Under the pieces are notes generated by a model. That model was not told the DNA's origin. It searched no databases and worked only from the letters and a program-made list of their open reading frames with translations. Position numbers and translations under genes: made by a program. 64,000 nucleotides of DNA from positions 496,001-560,000 of the forward strand of contig NZ_LT707417.1 in NCBI RefSeq assembly GCF_900155585.1. Reading direction: 5' to 3'. Positions 52,664 to 61,713 of this stretch are shown one piece after another (the first letter of the stretch is position 1; each line of letters begins with the position of its first letter). The stretch is from Aedoeadaptatus urinae (GTDB lineage: Bacteria > Bacillota > Clostridia > Tissierellales > Peptoniphilaceae).

Positions 52664-54019
52664 TTGGATAATTCTTCGATTCTCGAAACGATTCACATGC
52701 TGGAGCATGAGAATTTGGACATACGGACGGCGACCATGGGGATTTCTCTTATGGATTGCATCGCCGATGATGTGGATGTGGTTTGCGACCGTGTTTACGA
52801 AAAGATCACGAACTTGGGCAGGGACTTGGTGAAGGAGGCCGATGCCGTCGCCGCAAAGTACGGAGTGAGCGTGGTGAACAAGCGCATCTCCGTGACGCCG
52901 GCGTCTTTAATTTTGCCTCGGGGCACGAAGGATGATTTCGTGAAGCTCGCCAAGGCCTTGGACAAGGCGGCCATCGAAATCGGCGTGGACTTTATCGGCG
53001 GCTTTTCCGCCTTGGTTCACAGGGGCATGACGGATAGTGAAAGGGCGTTGATCGCCGCCATTCCCGAAGCCCTGGCTTCCACGGAAAAGGTCTGTTCCTC
53101 CGTGAATGTGGGCTCGTCGAAATCGGGCCTCAATATGGATGCCGTGGCTACCATGGGCAAGGTGATTAAGGAGGCGGCCTATTTAAGTCGCGAGGCGGAT
53201 TCCATCGGCTGTGCGAAGCTGGTGGTCTTTGCCAATGCCGTGGAGGACAATCCCTTTATGGCAGGCGCCTTTCACGGCACGGGTCTCGGGGATCACGTGC
53301 TCCACGTGGGCATTTCCGGTCCCGGCGTGGTGAAGACGGCCTTGGAAAAATTCCGCGGCGCGCCTTTCGACGAAGTGGCTCAGTGCATCAGCCAAATGAC
53401 TTTTAAGATTACCCGCATGGGCGAGCTGGTGGGAAGAGAAATCGCCAAGCGATTGGACACACCCTTCGGCTCCATCGACCTGTCTCTCGCACCGACGCCT
53501 GCCGTCGGCGACAGTGTGGCGCGGATTTTGGAAGAAATCGGCGTGGGCACCGTCGGCGGCCACGGCACCACGGCGGCTTTGGCCATGTTAAACGACGCGG
53601 TGAAGAAGGGCGGCATTAACGCCTCGGCCCATGTCGGCGGCTTAAGCGGCGCTTTTATTCCCGTCTCGGAAGACGAGGGCATGATTTCCGCCGCCGCATC
53701 GGGGGCCCTGTGTCTGGATAAATTGGAAGCCATGACCTGTGTCTGTTCCGTGGGGCTGGACATGATCGCCATTCCCGGAGACACCACGGCGGAAGCTTTG
53801 TCGGCCATGATCGCCGATGAAGCCATGATCGGCATTATTAACCACAAGACCACGGCGGTGCGTCTGATTCCCGTGTGGGGCAAGGGCGTGGGCGAAAACG
53901 CCACCTTTGGCGGTCTCTTAGGCGAGGCGCCGATTCTGCCCGTTCACGGCAACGACTGCGCGGCCTTTGCGGCACGGGGCGGGTTTATTCCCGCGCCCAT
54001 TCACAGCTTTAAAAACTAA
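52664..54019 (+). CDS. UPF0210 (DUF711) family protein
   Basis: A 451-residue conserved protein of unknown function, structurally related to pyruvate-formate-lyase-like barrels in family descriptions. The start is TTG at 52664; the following sequence [24 protein letters not shown] matches the usual family N-terminus, so this early start is likely. The body is rich in Gly/Ala loops ([50 protein letters not shown]). Co-located with the ACT protein. No catalytic residues can be named with confidence. Confidence 0.85.
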   Translation: MDNSSILETIHMLEHENLDIRTATMGISLMDCIADDVDVVCDRVYEKITNLGRDLVKEADAVAAKYGVSVVNKRISVTPASLILPRGTKDDFVKLAKALDKAAIEIGVDFIGGFSALVHRGMTDSERALIAAIPEALASTEKVCSSVNVGSSKSGLNMDAVATMGKVIKEAAYLSREADSIGCAKLVVFANAVEDNPFMAGAFHGTGLGDHVLHVGISGPGVVKTALEKFRGAPFDEVAQCISQMTFKITRMGELVGREIAKRLDTPFGSIDLSLAPTPAVGDSVARILEEIGVGTVGGHGTTAALAMLNDAVKKGGINASAHVGGLSGAFIPVSEDEGMISAAASGALCLDKLEAMTCVCSVGLDMIAIPGDTTAEALSAMIADEAMIGIINHKTTAVRLIPVWGKGVGENATFGGLLGEAPILPVHGNDCAAFAARGGFIPAPIHSFKN

Positions 54020-54033
54020 ATCGAAGGGAAGCT

Positions 54034-55086
54034 ATGACTGTTACCATACAAGAGTTCATCTCCATGATATCGACGAACCCCGCCATTTTCTTCACCACTT
54101 TTCTGGTTTTAGCGGTGGTGTTCGTCAACGGCTGGACCGATGCGCCCAATGCCATTGCCACCGCCGTATCGACGCGGAGCATCGCACCGCAAAAAGCCAT
54201 TTACATGGCGACGCTTTTTAATTTTCTCGGCGTCTTCATTATGACCGCCATCAATGCCAATGTGGCGGAGACTATTTACAATATGGTGGATTTTAACGGC
54301 AATACCCATGAAGCCATGATCGCCTTGGCCTCGGCTCAGCTGAGCATCGTGATCTGGTCCACGGCGGCGTGGTACTTCGGGATTCCCACGTCGGAATCCC
54401 ACGCCTTGATCGCCGGCCTCTCGGGCTCCGCCATCGCCCTTCACGGGGGCCTGGCCGGAATCAACGGGGCGGAGTGGATGAAAAACATTTACGGCCTCTT
54501 TCTCTCCACGGTCTTGGGCTTCGTCATGGGCTATGCGGTGGTGAAGGTGATCAAGCGGCTGTTGGCCGGGTCGGACCGGCGTCAGTCCAAGAATTTTTTT
54601 AAGAACGGCCAGATTATTTCGGCGGCGTCCATGGCCTTTATGCACGGCGCCCAAGACGGGCAGAAGTTTATGGGGGTCTTTATGCTGGCCTTCAGCCTGG
54701 CAGCCGGCACCGGCGGCGGAGGCCATTTCGTCATTCCCGCCTGGCTTATGATTTTGATTTCCTTGGTCATCGGCTTCGGCACCAGCTTAGGCGGCCTGCG
54801 CATTATTAAATCCGTGGGCATGAACATGGTGAAGCTGGAGGCCTACGAGGGCTTTGCCGCCGACATCGGCGCCGTCGTCAGCTTGTTTGTGGCGTCCTTG
54901 GCGGGGATTCCCGTCTCCACTACGCATACCAAGACCACGGCCATTATGGGCGTGGGGGCGTCGAAGCATTTGAAAAACGTCAACTGGTCCGTCGTAAGCG
55001 ACATGGGCCTGGCGTGGATATTGACCTTTCCCGGCTGCGGCATCATCGGCTTTGTCGTAACCTATTTGCTAATTAATGTACTCTAG
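54034..55086 (+). CDS. pit: PiT-family inorganic phosphate transporter
   Basis: A 350-residue membrane symporter for phosphate-metal complexes. It shows the two inverted family signatures, GWTDAPNAIATAVSTRS near residue 33 and FMHGAQDGQKFMGVF near 196, and the loop GIPVSTTHTKTTAIMGVG near 291. About ten to eleven membrane helices. It is followed after 8 nt by its PhoU-like regulator, the usual pairing. GGAAG lies before the ATG. Confidence 0.92.
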   Translation: MTVTIQEFISMISTNPAIFFTTFLVLAVVFVNGWTDAPNAIATAVSTRSIAPQKAIYMATLFNFLGVFIMTAINANVAETIYNMVDFNGNTHEAMIALASAQLSIVIWSTAAWYFGIPTSESHALIAGLSGSAIALHGGLAGINGAEWMKNIYGLFLSTVLGFVMGYAVVKVIKRLLAGSDRRQSKNFFKNGQIISAASMAFMHGAQDGQKFMGVFMLAFSLAAGTGGGGHFVIPAWLMILISLVIGFGTSLGGLRIIKSVGMNMVKLEAYEGFAADIGAVVSLFVASLAGIPVSTTHTKTTAIMGVGASKHLKNVNWSVVSDMGLAWILTFPGCGIIGFVVTYLLINVL

Positions 55087-55094
55087 GAGAAGGC

Positions 55095-55721
55095 ATGAAA
55101 GACAAAAAGTTCGATTATTTTAAAAAATTCAGCGATATGGCGCAAAAGGCGTCCCAAGCGGCGGATCTCTTGCAGACCACGTTAGGCGCCTACGACGCAT
55201 CCACTTTGAGGGAAAAGACCGACGCCATGAAGCGCATCGAAAACGACTGCGATCAAATCATGCACGACATTATGAACCGTTTGGCCATCGAGTTTTTGCC
55301 GCCTATCGAGCGGGAGGACATTATCGAGATTACGGACAAGCTGGACACGGTGGTGGATCGCATCGAAGAAATTTTGCTGGGCCTGTACATGTATCGGGTC
55401 CACGAGCTCATTCCCGAGACCTTGGAATTTGTGGACCTTATCGTTCAAAGCACGAGTATGCTGGAGGAAGTGGTTCTGGAATTCAGCAACTTTAAGCGCT
55501 CCAACGACGTGAAGGAAAAAATTATCCGCATCAATTCCCTGGAAGGCCAGGGCGATACCCTGTACTTAAATTCCACCCGCGCCCTTTTCGATTTTAACGG
55601 CGAATTCGACGCCCGAAAGACCATAATCTGGAAGGAAATGCTTCAGGTGCTGGAAAATTGCTTGGACAGCATCGAAGAATGTGCCAATGAATTTGAATCG
55701 GCCATGTTGAAAAACGGTTAA
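55095..55721 (+). CDS. DUF47 PhoU-like phosphate transport regulator
   Basis: A 208-residue helical-bundle protein of the DUF47/PhoU-like group that accompanies PiT transporters and modulates them. Features: DYFKKFSDMAQKASQAADLL at the start, the metal-ligand-like segment RIENDCDQIMHDIM near residue 50, LPPIEREDIIEITDKLDTVVDRIEE near 72, and LEGQGDTLYL near 155. AGGAGA precedes the ATG. Translation is tightly linked to pit. Confidence 0.9.
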   Translation: MKDKKFDYFKKFSDMAQKASQAADLLQTTLGAYDASTLREKTDAMKRIENDCDQIMHDIMNRLAIEFLPPIEREDIIEITDKLDTVVDRIEEILLGLYMYRVHELIPETLEFVDLIVQSTSMLEEVVLEFSNFKRSNDVKEKIIRINSLEGQGDTLYLNSTRALFDFNGEFDARKTIIWKEMLQVLENCLDSIEECANEFESAMLKNG

Positions 55722-55737
55722 ATAAAAATAGCCCTCT

Positions 55738-56070
55738 CTATTTTTTGAATACCTTTTTTAAATATAGAGATGCTAGAACCCCTATAAAAAAGAAAATTAT
55801 ACTTATATAACTGGAAGGTTTACCATCGAAAAAATAATAAATAAAAAATAGATTCCACGCCAATGGAAATAATAGAACATACCACCAATATAATTTCTTA
55901 TTATTATAAACCCATGGCATTAAAATGAGAGTGGAAAAACAAAATGGGCTAAGTATATAATAATTTAATTCCGCTAAAAATCCATATAATTGAGATGTAC
56001 CTACGAAAAGGATTGGGATACAAGCTATTATTGTTAATGTGAGTGAAATGACAAGTATTTTATTTTTCAT
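55738..56070 (-). CDS. AT-rich orphan membrane protein
   Basis: A 110-residue protein of unknown function with about four membrane helices (ILVISLTLTIIACIPILFVG, LNYYILSPFCFSTLILM, WWYVLLFPLAWNLFFIYYF, ISIIFFFIGVLASLYL). AGGAGGG lies at good distance before the ATG, so it is likely translated. Its base composition is far lower in G+C than both neighbours, in an isolated patch of about 400 bp, suggesting a recent acquisition. No repeats or mobile genes were seen at its borders. 56071-56178 contains no gene. Confidence 0.65.
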   Translation of the reverse strand: MKNKILVISLTLTIIACIPILFVGTSQLYGFLAELNYYILSPFCFSTLILMPWVYNNKKLYWWYVLLFPLAWNLFFIYYFFDGKPSSYISIIFFFIGVLASLYLKKVFKK

Positions 56071-56178
56071 TTGGAATACCCTCCTGCTTTAACAATTTTT
56101 TTCATTCTTACAGGCGAAATGTTTACTCGATTAAGTCCAACTTTATGGGGTCACTCTACGTTTGCTAGAGGGCCTTTT

Positions 56179-58041
56179 TTAATGCTTTTTTCGCGCGCTT
56201 ACGATGGCCTCCTTCGCCCAGAGGAAAAATTCCGAGGGCAGGACGGACTCCCGGTCCACGTGGCGGGGCCTGAGGAGATAGAGTCGCTCCTTGGCCCGGG
56301 TCATGCCCACGTAAAAGAGACGCCGCTCTTCTTCCAAGAGGCGGGCCTCCTCGGCGGCGTCGGCATGGGCGCCGGGAAGGGAGGGGATGGCGTCGGCATT
56401 TAGGTCGATAAGAAAGACGGCGTCGAATTCCAAGCCCTTGGCGCCGTGCAAGGTGGAAAGGACCAGGCCCTTTTCCCCGGCGCGGGAGCCCTGCATGAGA
56501 CGATCCAGCGTCTCGAGCCTGCCAATAAAGCGTTGGTAGTCGTCGGTTTTTTTGGCGATGTACTTGGCGTAGTAGAGGATGCGCATGGAGGTGGTCTTGG
56601 AGGAGCCGAAGGTGGCGGCGTGCCCCGCAATGTATTCCTCGTATTCCAAATCCTTTTGAATAAAGCGGAAGGCCTCGGCGGGGGCCAGGGTTTTTAAGTG
56701 CTGAAAATCCCGCTTCAGGGCCTTCACATTTCGCACGGCGTAATCGGGGAGCTTTAAATCCAAGAGGGCGTCAAAGACCGATGGGCCCACGCCTTTTTTC
56801 TGCAATTCTTCGATCATCTTTTTCGACAGATAGCCGCGAATTTTGTAATAGAAAGTGGAAAAGGATGCCAAGTCCCCGGGATTTCGGCTGAATTCGTAAA
56901 TAGTCATTAAATCCTGAAGGACCCAGTGGCGGAAGAAGCGGCTCTTTCGTTCCTTCGAGGCGAAGGGCATGTTATTGCGCTCCAAAAATTCCACGAGACC
57001 GATGGAGGAGACGTGGTTTCTGTAGAGGACGGCCACGTCCTTCAAATCGTGTTTTTCGATTTCCGAGGCGATAAAGGCGTACTGCTTGTCCAGATCGTTG
57101 AGCTCCACCGCCCGCACCTCGGGCCCCGCTCCCTTCACCGCCACCGGCGTCTTTTTGTAGCGGGCTTTATTTTGCTCGATGAATTTTGCCGAGAGAGAAA
57201 TAATATTTTCCCGGGAACGGAAATTTTTTGAAAGGTAGTAGAGCTTTAGATCGCCGTATGAATCCTTCAGGTGAAGGAGCTCGCGAAAATCCGCGCCGCG
57301 AAAGCCGTAAATGGATTGGTCGTCGTCGGCGACGATAAAGAGATTGTTCTTGGGCTTTGCTATGGCTTCGATAATGGCGAGCTGGCCCTTGGAGGTGTCC
57401 TGGCCCTCGTCCACCTGAATGTAGTCGTAGGTGGCGCGCACCGCCCGGAGCAGTCCCGGATCCTGTTTAAAAATCTCAGGCACCAGGGTAATCATATCGT
57501 CGAAGTCGATCCACTGCCTGTCCCGCTTTAAATTTTCGTAGCGATTATAAAATTTCAGAAACAGGGGCGTCGTCGCCTCTTTATTGTATTCCGCCGGGTC
57601 CAAAACCTTGTTCTTGACGTAGCTGATCTCCCGAAGGAGGGTCTCCACCTGCTCCTCGTTGGGAGAGCGGTGCATGATTTCCCGCCACAGCTCGGCGGCG
57701 ATGCGCCACTTGCTCAAGGCGCGATTGGATTCGATTAATGTGTAGCTTACGCCGCGGCGCCGCTCGTCGTTTTTCAGCACCGAGTAGCAGAAGCTGTGAA
57801 TAGTGGAAAAAGCGGGGGGCGCACTGTCGGGAAAAAGTTTTTTGTAGCGAAGGGCCAAATCCCGGGCCGAGGCCTTGGAAAAGGTAATGGTCAGAATCTT
57901 TTTTCTCTCCACGCCCTCGTCGATGAGCCGCTTCGTGCGGCTCAGGAGCATGGTGGTCTTGCCGCTGCCGGGCACGGCGAGGACCAAGGCCGGCCCCTTG
58001 TCGTGGGCCACGGCTTTTTGTTGTTCGTCCGTTAATTTCAT
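56179..58041 (-). CDS. UvrD/PcrA-type ATP-dependent DNA helicase
   Basis: A 620-residue superfamily 1A helicase. Motifs in order: VPGSGKTTMLLSR (Walker A), YIQVDEGQDTSKGQ (Walker B), ADDDQSIYGFRGAD, LSKNFRSRENI, STLHGAKGLEFDAVFLIDLN and YVGMTRAKERLYLL. It lacks the long C-terminal extension of PcrA, so a Rep/UvrD-like short helicase is indicated. The start is ATG 58041 after GGAGGTGACT; the GTG 6 nt upstream overlaps that site. Probably involved in repair or replication restart; the precise paralogue is not assignable. Confidence 0.88.
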   Translation of the reverse strand: MKLTDEQQKAVAHDKGPALVLAVPGSGKTTMLLSRTKRLIDEGVERKKILTITFSKASARDLALRYKKLFPDSAPPAFSTIHSFCYSVLKNDERRRGVSYTLIESNRALSKWRIAAELWREIMHRSPNEEQVETLLREISYVKNKVLDPAEYNKEATTPLFLKFYNRYENLKRDRQWIDFDDMITLVPEIFKQDPGLLRAVRATYDYIQVDEGQDTSKGQLAIIEAIAKPKNNLFIVADDDQSIYGFRGADFRELLHLKDSYGDLKLYYLSKNFRSRENIISLSAKFIEQNKARYKKTPVAVKGAGPEVRAVELNDLDKQYAFIASEIEKHDLKDVAVLYRNHVSSIGLVEFLERNNMPFASKERKSRFFRHWVLQDLMTIYEFSRNPGDLASFSTFYYKIRGYLSKKMIEELQKKGVGPSVFDALLDLKLPDYAVRNVKALKRDFQHLKTLAPAEAFRFIQKDLEYEEYIAGHAATFGSSKTTSMRILYYAKYIAKKTDDYQRFIGRLETLDRLMQGSRAGEKGLVLSTLHGAKGLEFDAVFLIDLNADAIPSLPGAHADAAEEARLLEEERRLFYVGMTRAKERLYLLRPRHVDRESVLPSEFFLWAKEAIVSARKKH

Positions 58042-58108
58042 AGTCACCTCCGTGTGAGTATATCACGAGGCGAGGGGAATTGTCCTTTTCAAGACGAGGA
58101 GCTTGGTA

Positions 58109-58114
58109 TATAAT
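58109..58114 (+). promoter_or_regulatory. -10 element before the PAP2 gene
   Basis: TATAAT with an overlapping upstream TATA; -35 match is poor. It implies that translation begins at 58137 or 58146 and not further upstream. Confidence 0.45.
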
Positions 58115-58136
58115 TAGAAAAGTAGGTATGTACAGG

Positions 58137-58685
58137 ATGGTGAAGATGAAAAATCCGTTTAAAGCGTTTGACGATTATTTTCTGGATCGTATAAACAAGA
58201 AATTGAAAAACAAGTATTGTGATTTCTTTTTTTACAACTATACGAATATTGCGGGACCCGGGTTTCTCGTAGTTCTGTCGGTCTTTATGCTGATATTCGG
58301 AAAACGTTGGATCGGAAGTGCCGCCACGGAAATGGTTGTGGCCCTGGTGATCTCGACAGGTGTCGCACAAATTTTAAAGCGCGCCATCAGTCGAAGCCGG
58401 CCCTATTGGGTGAGTAAAAATTTAAACACCTACGGCATCGACTTGAGGGATTATTCCTTTCCCTCGGGGCATACGACGGCAGCCTTTACGGTGGCGACGA
58501 CATTTTCTCTGTATTTTCCGAAACTGGCTCCGCTCTTTGTTGTGATGGCGCTTTTGGTGGCTGTATCCAGAACCTATTTGGCCGTTCACTATCCCACCGA
58601 TGTCTTGGCGGGTGTGATTATCGGCATGATCGTCGGTTACGTGGTACATATGTATGTTTACGACAACCTGGCATATTGGTTGTAA
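58137..58685 (+). CDS. PAP2 family membrane phosphatase
   Basis: A 182-residue integral membrane phosphatase with all three PAP2 motifs: KRAISRSRPY, FPSGHT, and SRTYLAVHYPTD (catalytic His and Asp). Such enzymes dephosphorylate undecaprenyl pyrophosphate (BcrC/PgpB type) or phosphatidic-acid-like lipids; bacterial length and helix number fit either. The ATG could be 58137 or 58146, both downstream of a -10 hexamer. A nitroreductase-family gene follows after 18 nt. Confidence 0.86.
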   Translation: MVKMKNPFKAFDDYFLDRINKKLKNKYCDFFFYNYTNIAGPGFLVVLSVFMLIFGKRWIGSAATEMVVALVISTGVAQILKRAISRSRPYWVSKNLNTYGIDLRDYSFPSGHTTAAFTVATTFSLYFPKLAPLFVVMALLVAVSRTYLAVHYPTDVLAGVIIGMIVGYVVHMYVYDNLAYWL

Positions 58686-58703
58686 TTTGAGGAGGAAGAT
58701 AAT

Positions 58704-59507
58704 ATGGTAATGACAAATTTCCTGCAAAAGAGAAGAACGGTGCGCGAATTCCAACCGACGAAGCTGTCGGCCATGGAAATGGATTGGCTTAAGGATACCC
58801 TGGCCAAATTGGAAAAACAATCGGCTGCCAGCGAAGTCAGCTTCGCCCTTTACGAAAACGGCCAAGCCATTGCCGAAGCACTGAAAGGCAAAGCCGGTTA
58901 CGGCGGCACCATGATCGAAGCGCCCTATTACATCGCCCTGCGCGCCAAAAGCCACGAAAAGGCCGAATTGATTCGCACAGGTTATTATTTGGAAATGATG
59001 AATACGGAGCTCATCGAAAAGAATTTCGGCACCTGCTGGATTACTACCGTGCAAGTGGATAAGGATTTAAAGAAATCCCTTTTCGGTGAAGGCGGCGAAT
59101 TTGTCGACTACATTATCGGCTTCGGCAAGGCTCTGAACCAAGACGTCTTCGATGAAGAGAGAGTCAGCCCCCGCCTCAGCGTAGACAAAATTGTCTTCAA
59201 GGATCATTTGGATACGCCGGCGCCCTTGACGGAGCTTGAAAACTACGGTCTCTTTGACGTATTTTCCTCCATTCGCTTCGCACCCAGCCACATTAACGCC
59301 CAACCCTGGCGCTTCCTCTTAAAGGACGACGGCACCATTACCCTTTACATGGACAAGAGCAAGGGTCAAAAGAGCTATGTAGACATCGGCGTCGTCATGT
59401 ATTACTACGAAGCCATGTTGAAAAATACGGGCACGGAAAAAACCTGGACCTTAATCGAAGGCGCGGACGTTAACGGTTTGGAACCGGTGGCCACCATTTC
59501 CCTGTAA
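58704..59507 (+). CDS. Nitroreductase-family flavoprotein (two-lobed, TM1586-like)
   Basis: A 267-residue FMN-dependent oxidoreductase-like protein. The N-terminal KRRTVREF (residues about 9-16) and the later APSHINAQPWRF are the hallmarks that bind FMN phosphate in nitroreductases. The two-lobed arrangement, with repeated half domains around residues 1-150 and 165-267, resembles the TM1586-like group. Substrate unknown. GGAGGAAG precedes the ATG. A terminator follows before the metal-ATPase gene. Confidence 0.8.
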   Translation: MVMTNFLQKRRTVREFQPTKLSAMEMDWLKDTLAKLEKQSAASEVSFALYENGQAIAEALKGKAGYGGTMIEAPYYIALRAKSHEKAELIRTGYYLEMMNTELIEKNFGTCWITTVQVDKDLKKSLFGEGGEFVDYIIGFGKALNQDVFDEERVSPRLSVDKIVFKDHLDTPAPLTELENYGLFDVFSSIRFAPSHINAQPWRFLLKDDGTITLYMDKSKGQKSYVDIGVVMYYYEAMLKNTGTEKTWTLIEGADVNGLEPVATISL

Positions 59508-59522
59508 AAATTTCAGAATACG

Positions 59523-59552
59523 GAAGGAGCGTCGCAGGACGCTTCTTTTTTT
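59523..59552 (+). terminator. Nitroreductase gene terminator
   Basis: Stem AGCGTC/GACGCT with a 4-nt loop and T7, after the stop codon. Confidence 0.8.
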
Positions 59553-59556
59553 GTTG

Positions 59557-59606
59557 TTGACATCGTCGGCATAAGGGCATACAATAAGTATGAGCAAATA
59601 ATCATA
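59557..59606 (+). promoter_or_regulatory. Metal-ATPase promoter with SmtB-like dyad
   Basis: TTGACA-17-TACAAT (59557-59585) is a strong promoter. Just after it lies a dyad TATGA-N8-TCATA, resembling the imperfect inverted repeat bound by ArsR/SmtB metal sensors. No such regulator gene is in the window. Confidence 0.55.
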
Positions 59607-59623
59607 TGAATGGAGGAGAATAT

Positions 59624-61684
59624 ATGCGCACTTATGAATTGAAAAATTTAAACTGTGCTAACTGCGCGGCGAAAATCGAAACCCGCGTCGGCGAATTGCC
59701 CCAAGTCTCCGAGGCCAAGCTGGATTTTATTTCCAAGCGCCTCGTGGTGGAAGGGGCGATTTCAGGTGAAGAGATCCAACAGCTTGTCGACAGCATCGAA
59801 GACGGCGTCGTGGTGGTGGAAAAAAATCACGGCGAGAAAAAACAAGAAGCGGAAGAAGAGGAAGGCTCTTTAAAAAACGAACTGATTTCCATTGCCTGCG
59901 GCATTATGGCCGCCCTCTTGGTGCAGTTCGTCTATAAGGGATCCTATCAAACGGTGCTCTGGGCCGTGATCCTCGCAGCCGCCGGCTTCGATATTTTCAG
60001 AAACGCCTTGAAGGGCATTAAAAACGGCGAAGTCTTCGACGAAAATCTTTTAATGAGCGTGGCATCCGTCGCCGCCTTTTACATCGGCGAACACGGGGAA
60101 GCTTTGGCCGTGCTCTTGTTCTACCGTCTCGGCGAAGCCCTGCAGGACTACGCCTTGGACCGCGCCACGGATTCCGTGGAAAGCCTGCTGGCCCGCGATG
60201 AAGAGACGGCCCACGTGGAAAAAGACGGTGCCGTCGTCGAAGTGGCGGCAGAAGACGTGGCCGTAGGGGACATCATCATCCTCCGCGCCGGGGACACCTT
60301 GGCCGCCGACGGTGAAATCGTCGAAGGGGAAGGCCACATCTCCAATCAACACATGACCGGCGAATCCGTGCCTATCTTAGCGAAAGCGGGGGCGGACATG
60401 ATGGCCGGGGCCATGGCCATAGATGGCGCCTTTAAAGTGCGCGTCACGAAAGTGGCGGGAGAATCCACTATGGCGAAGATTCAGGGACTGGTCGCCGACG
60501 CCAGGTTGAACAAGGGCAAGACCGAAGCCTGGATCACCCGCTTCGCCGCCATATACACGCCGGTGGTCGTAGGGCTTGCGGTTCTCGTGGCCGTGCTGCC
60601 GCCTCTGGCATTTTCCGGCGACTGGAATACATGGATCTACAAAGCCTGTGCCTTTTTAATTGTTTCCTGTCCCTGTGCCTTGGTGCTTTCCGTGCCCCTT
60701 TCCATGTTTGCCGGCGTGGGCCGGGCATCGAAAGACGGGATGTTTATTAAAGGCTCTACCTCATTGGAAGCCTTGGCCGAAGCCGATGCCATCGCCTTCG
60801 ACAAAACCGGTACCCTTACCGACGGCAAGTTCACCTTGGCCCAAGTGGACGTGTTAAAGGGAACGGAAGAAGATCTCCTTTCCCTGGCCGCCACGGCGGA
60901 ACAATACTCCAATCACCCCATCGCACGCTCCATTTTGGAAAAAGCCGCGCCCCAGGGAACGCCTGAGAATTATCGGGAGCTTTCCGGTAAAGGCATTACC
61001 TGTACCATCGGCGGCAAGACCGTGGCCGCCGGCAACGACGCCATGCTTCAAGCCATGAGCGTGGAAAATCCCCTCCCAAACATTCCCAAGACGTCGGTCT
61101 ATGTCGTCAAAGACGGGGAGCTCTTGGGCCGCATCGTTTTTTCCGACTCCATTAAACCCGGAGTGAAGGAGGCGCTGAAAAAATTATCCGCCTTCTTAAA
61201 AACCTATCTCTTCTCCGGCGACAAAAAGGAATTGGTAGAGGCCGTAGGCAAGGAGCTGGGCGTAGACGAAAGCGTCGGCGGCCTGCTTCCCGGGGAAAAA
61301 GTAGAGGCATTAAACCGCGCCTTGGAACGAAATGAAAAAGTGGTTTACGTCGGCGACGGCATCAACGACGCCCCGGTTCTCGCCAAAAGCGATGTGGGCA
61401 TTGCCATGGGCACCGGCGGATCGGATATGGCCATCGAAACCGCCGACGTGGTCATCTTAGGCGACGACATCGGCCGCCTTCCCTTCCTCTTCGATCTTTC
61501 CAAGCAGACGCGAAAAATTTGCTACGGCAATATCGCCTTTGCCCTTCTCATAAAAATCCTCGTCGTAGGTTTAAACATGTTTAACATCGCCAGCCTCTGG
61601 CTCGCCGTCTTTGCCGATGTAGGCGTGTCCTTGATCTGCGTCGTCATCGCCATGAGTCTTTTGAAATACAAGGGGCGAAGCTAA
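59624..61684 (+). CDS. Zn/Cd/Pb-exporting P1B ATPase
   Basis: A 686-residue heavy-metal pump. The N-terminal domain has NCANCAAKI (GMDC-type metal site). Membrane metal motif is CPCALVLSVPL, the Zn/Cd/Pb-type variant of the P1B family. Phosphatase motif TGES, phosphorylation motif DKTGTLT and hinge GDGINDAP are present. ATG 59624 follows GGAGGAGA; the frame extends 18 nt upstream. A near-consensus promoter and a dyad that could bind an ArsR/SmtB-type repressor precede it. No cadC-like regulator is adjacent. Confidence 0.9.
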   Translation: MRTYELKNLNCANCAAKIETRVGELPQVSEAKLDFISKRLVVEGAISGEEIQQLVDSIEDGVVVVEKNHGEKKQEAEEEEGSLKNELISIACGIMAALLVQFVYKGSYQTVLWAVILAAAGFDIFRNALKGIKNGEVFDENLLMSVASVAAFYIGEHGEALAVLLFYRLGEALQDYALDRATDSVESLLARDEETAHVEKDGAVVEVAAEDVAVGDIIILRAGDTLAADGEIVEGEGHISNQHMTGESVPILAKAGADMMAGAMAIDGAFKVRVTKVAGESTMAKIQGLVADARLNKGKTEAWITRFAAIYTPVVVGLAVLVAVLPPLAFSGDWNTWIYKACAFLIVSCPCALVLSVPLSMFAGVGRASKDGMFIKGSTSLEALAEADAIAFDKTGTLTDGKFTLAQVDVLKGTEEDLLSLAATAEQYSNHPIARSILEKAAPQGTPENYRELSGKGITCTIGGKTVAAGNDAMLQAMSVENPLPNIPKTSVYVVKDGELLGRIVFSDSIKPGVKEALKKLSAFLKTYLFSGDKKELVEAVGKELGVDESVGGLLPGEKVEALNRALERNEKVVYVGDGINDAPVLAKSDVGIAMGTGGSDMAIETADVVILGDDIGRLPFLFDLSKQTRKICYGNIAFALLIKILVVGLNMFNIASLWLAVFADVGVSLICVVIAMSLLKYKGRS

Positions 61685-61690
61685 CTGTGG

Positions 61691-61696
61691 TATAAT
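61691..61696 (+). promoter_or_regulatory. -10 element within a palindrome, before the TPR gene
   Basis: TATAAT lies inside the perfect palindrome TGGTAT-A-ATACCA (61689-61701). No good -35 is seen. The palindrome could be an operator overlapping the -10. Confidence 0.45.
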
Positions 61697-61713
61697 ACCA
61701 TCGGGAGGCGACG

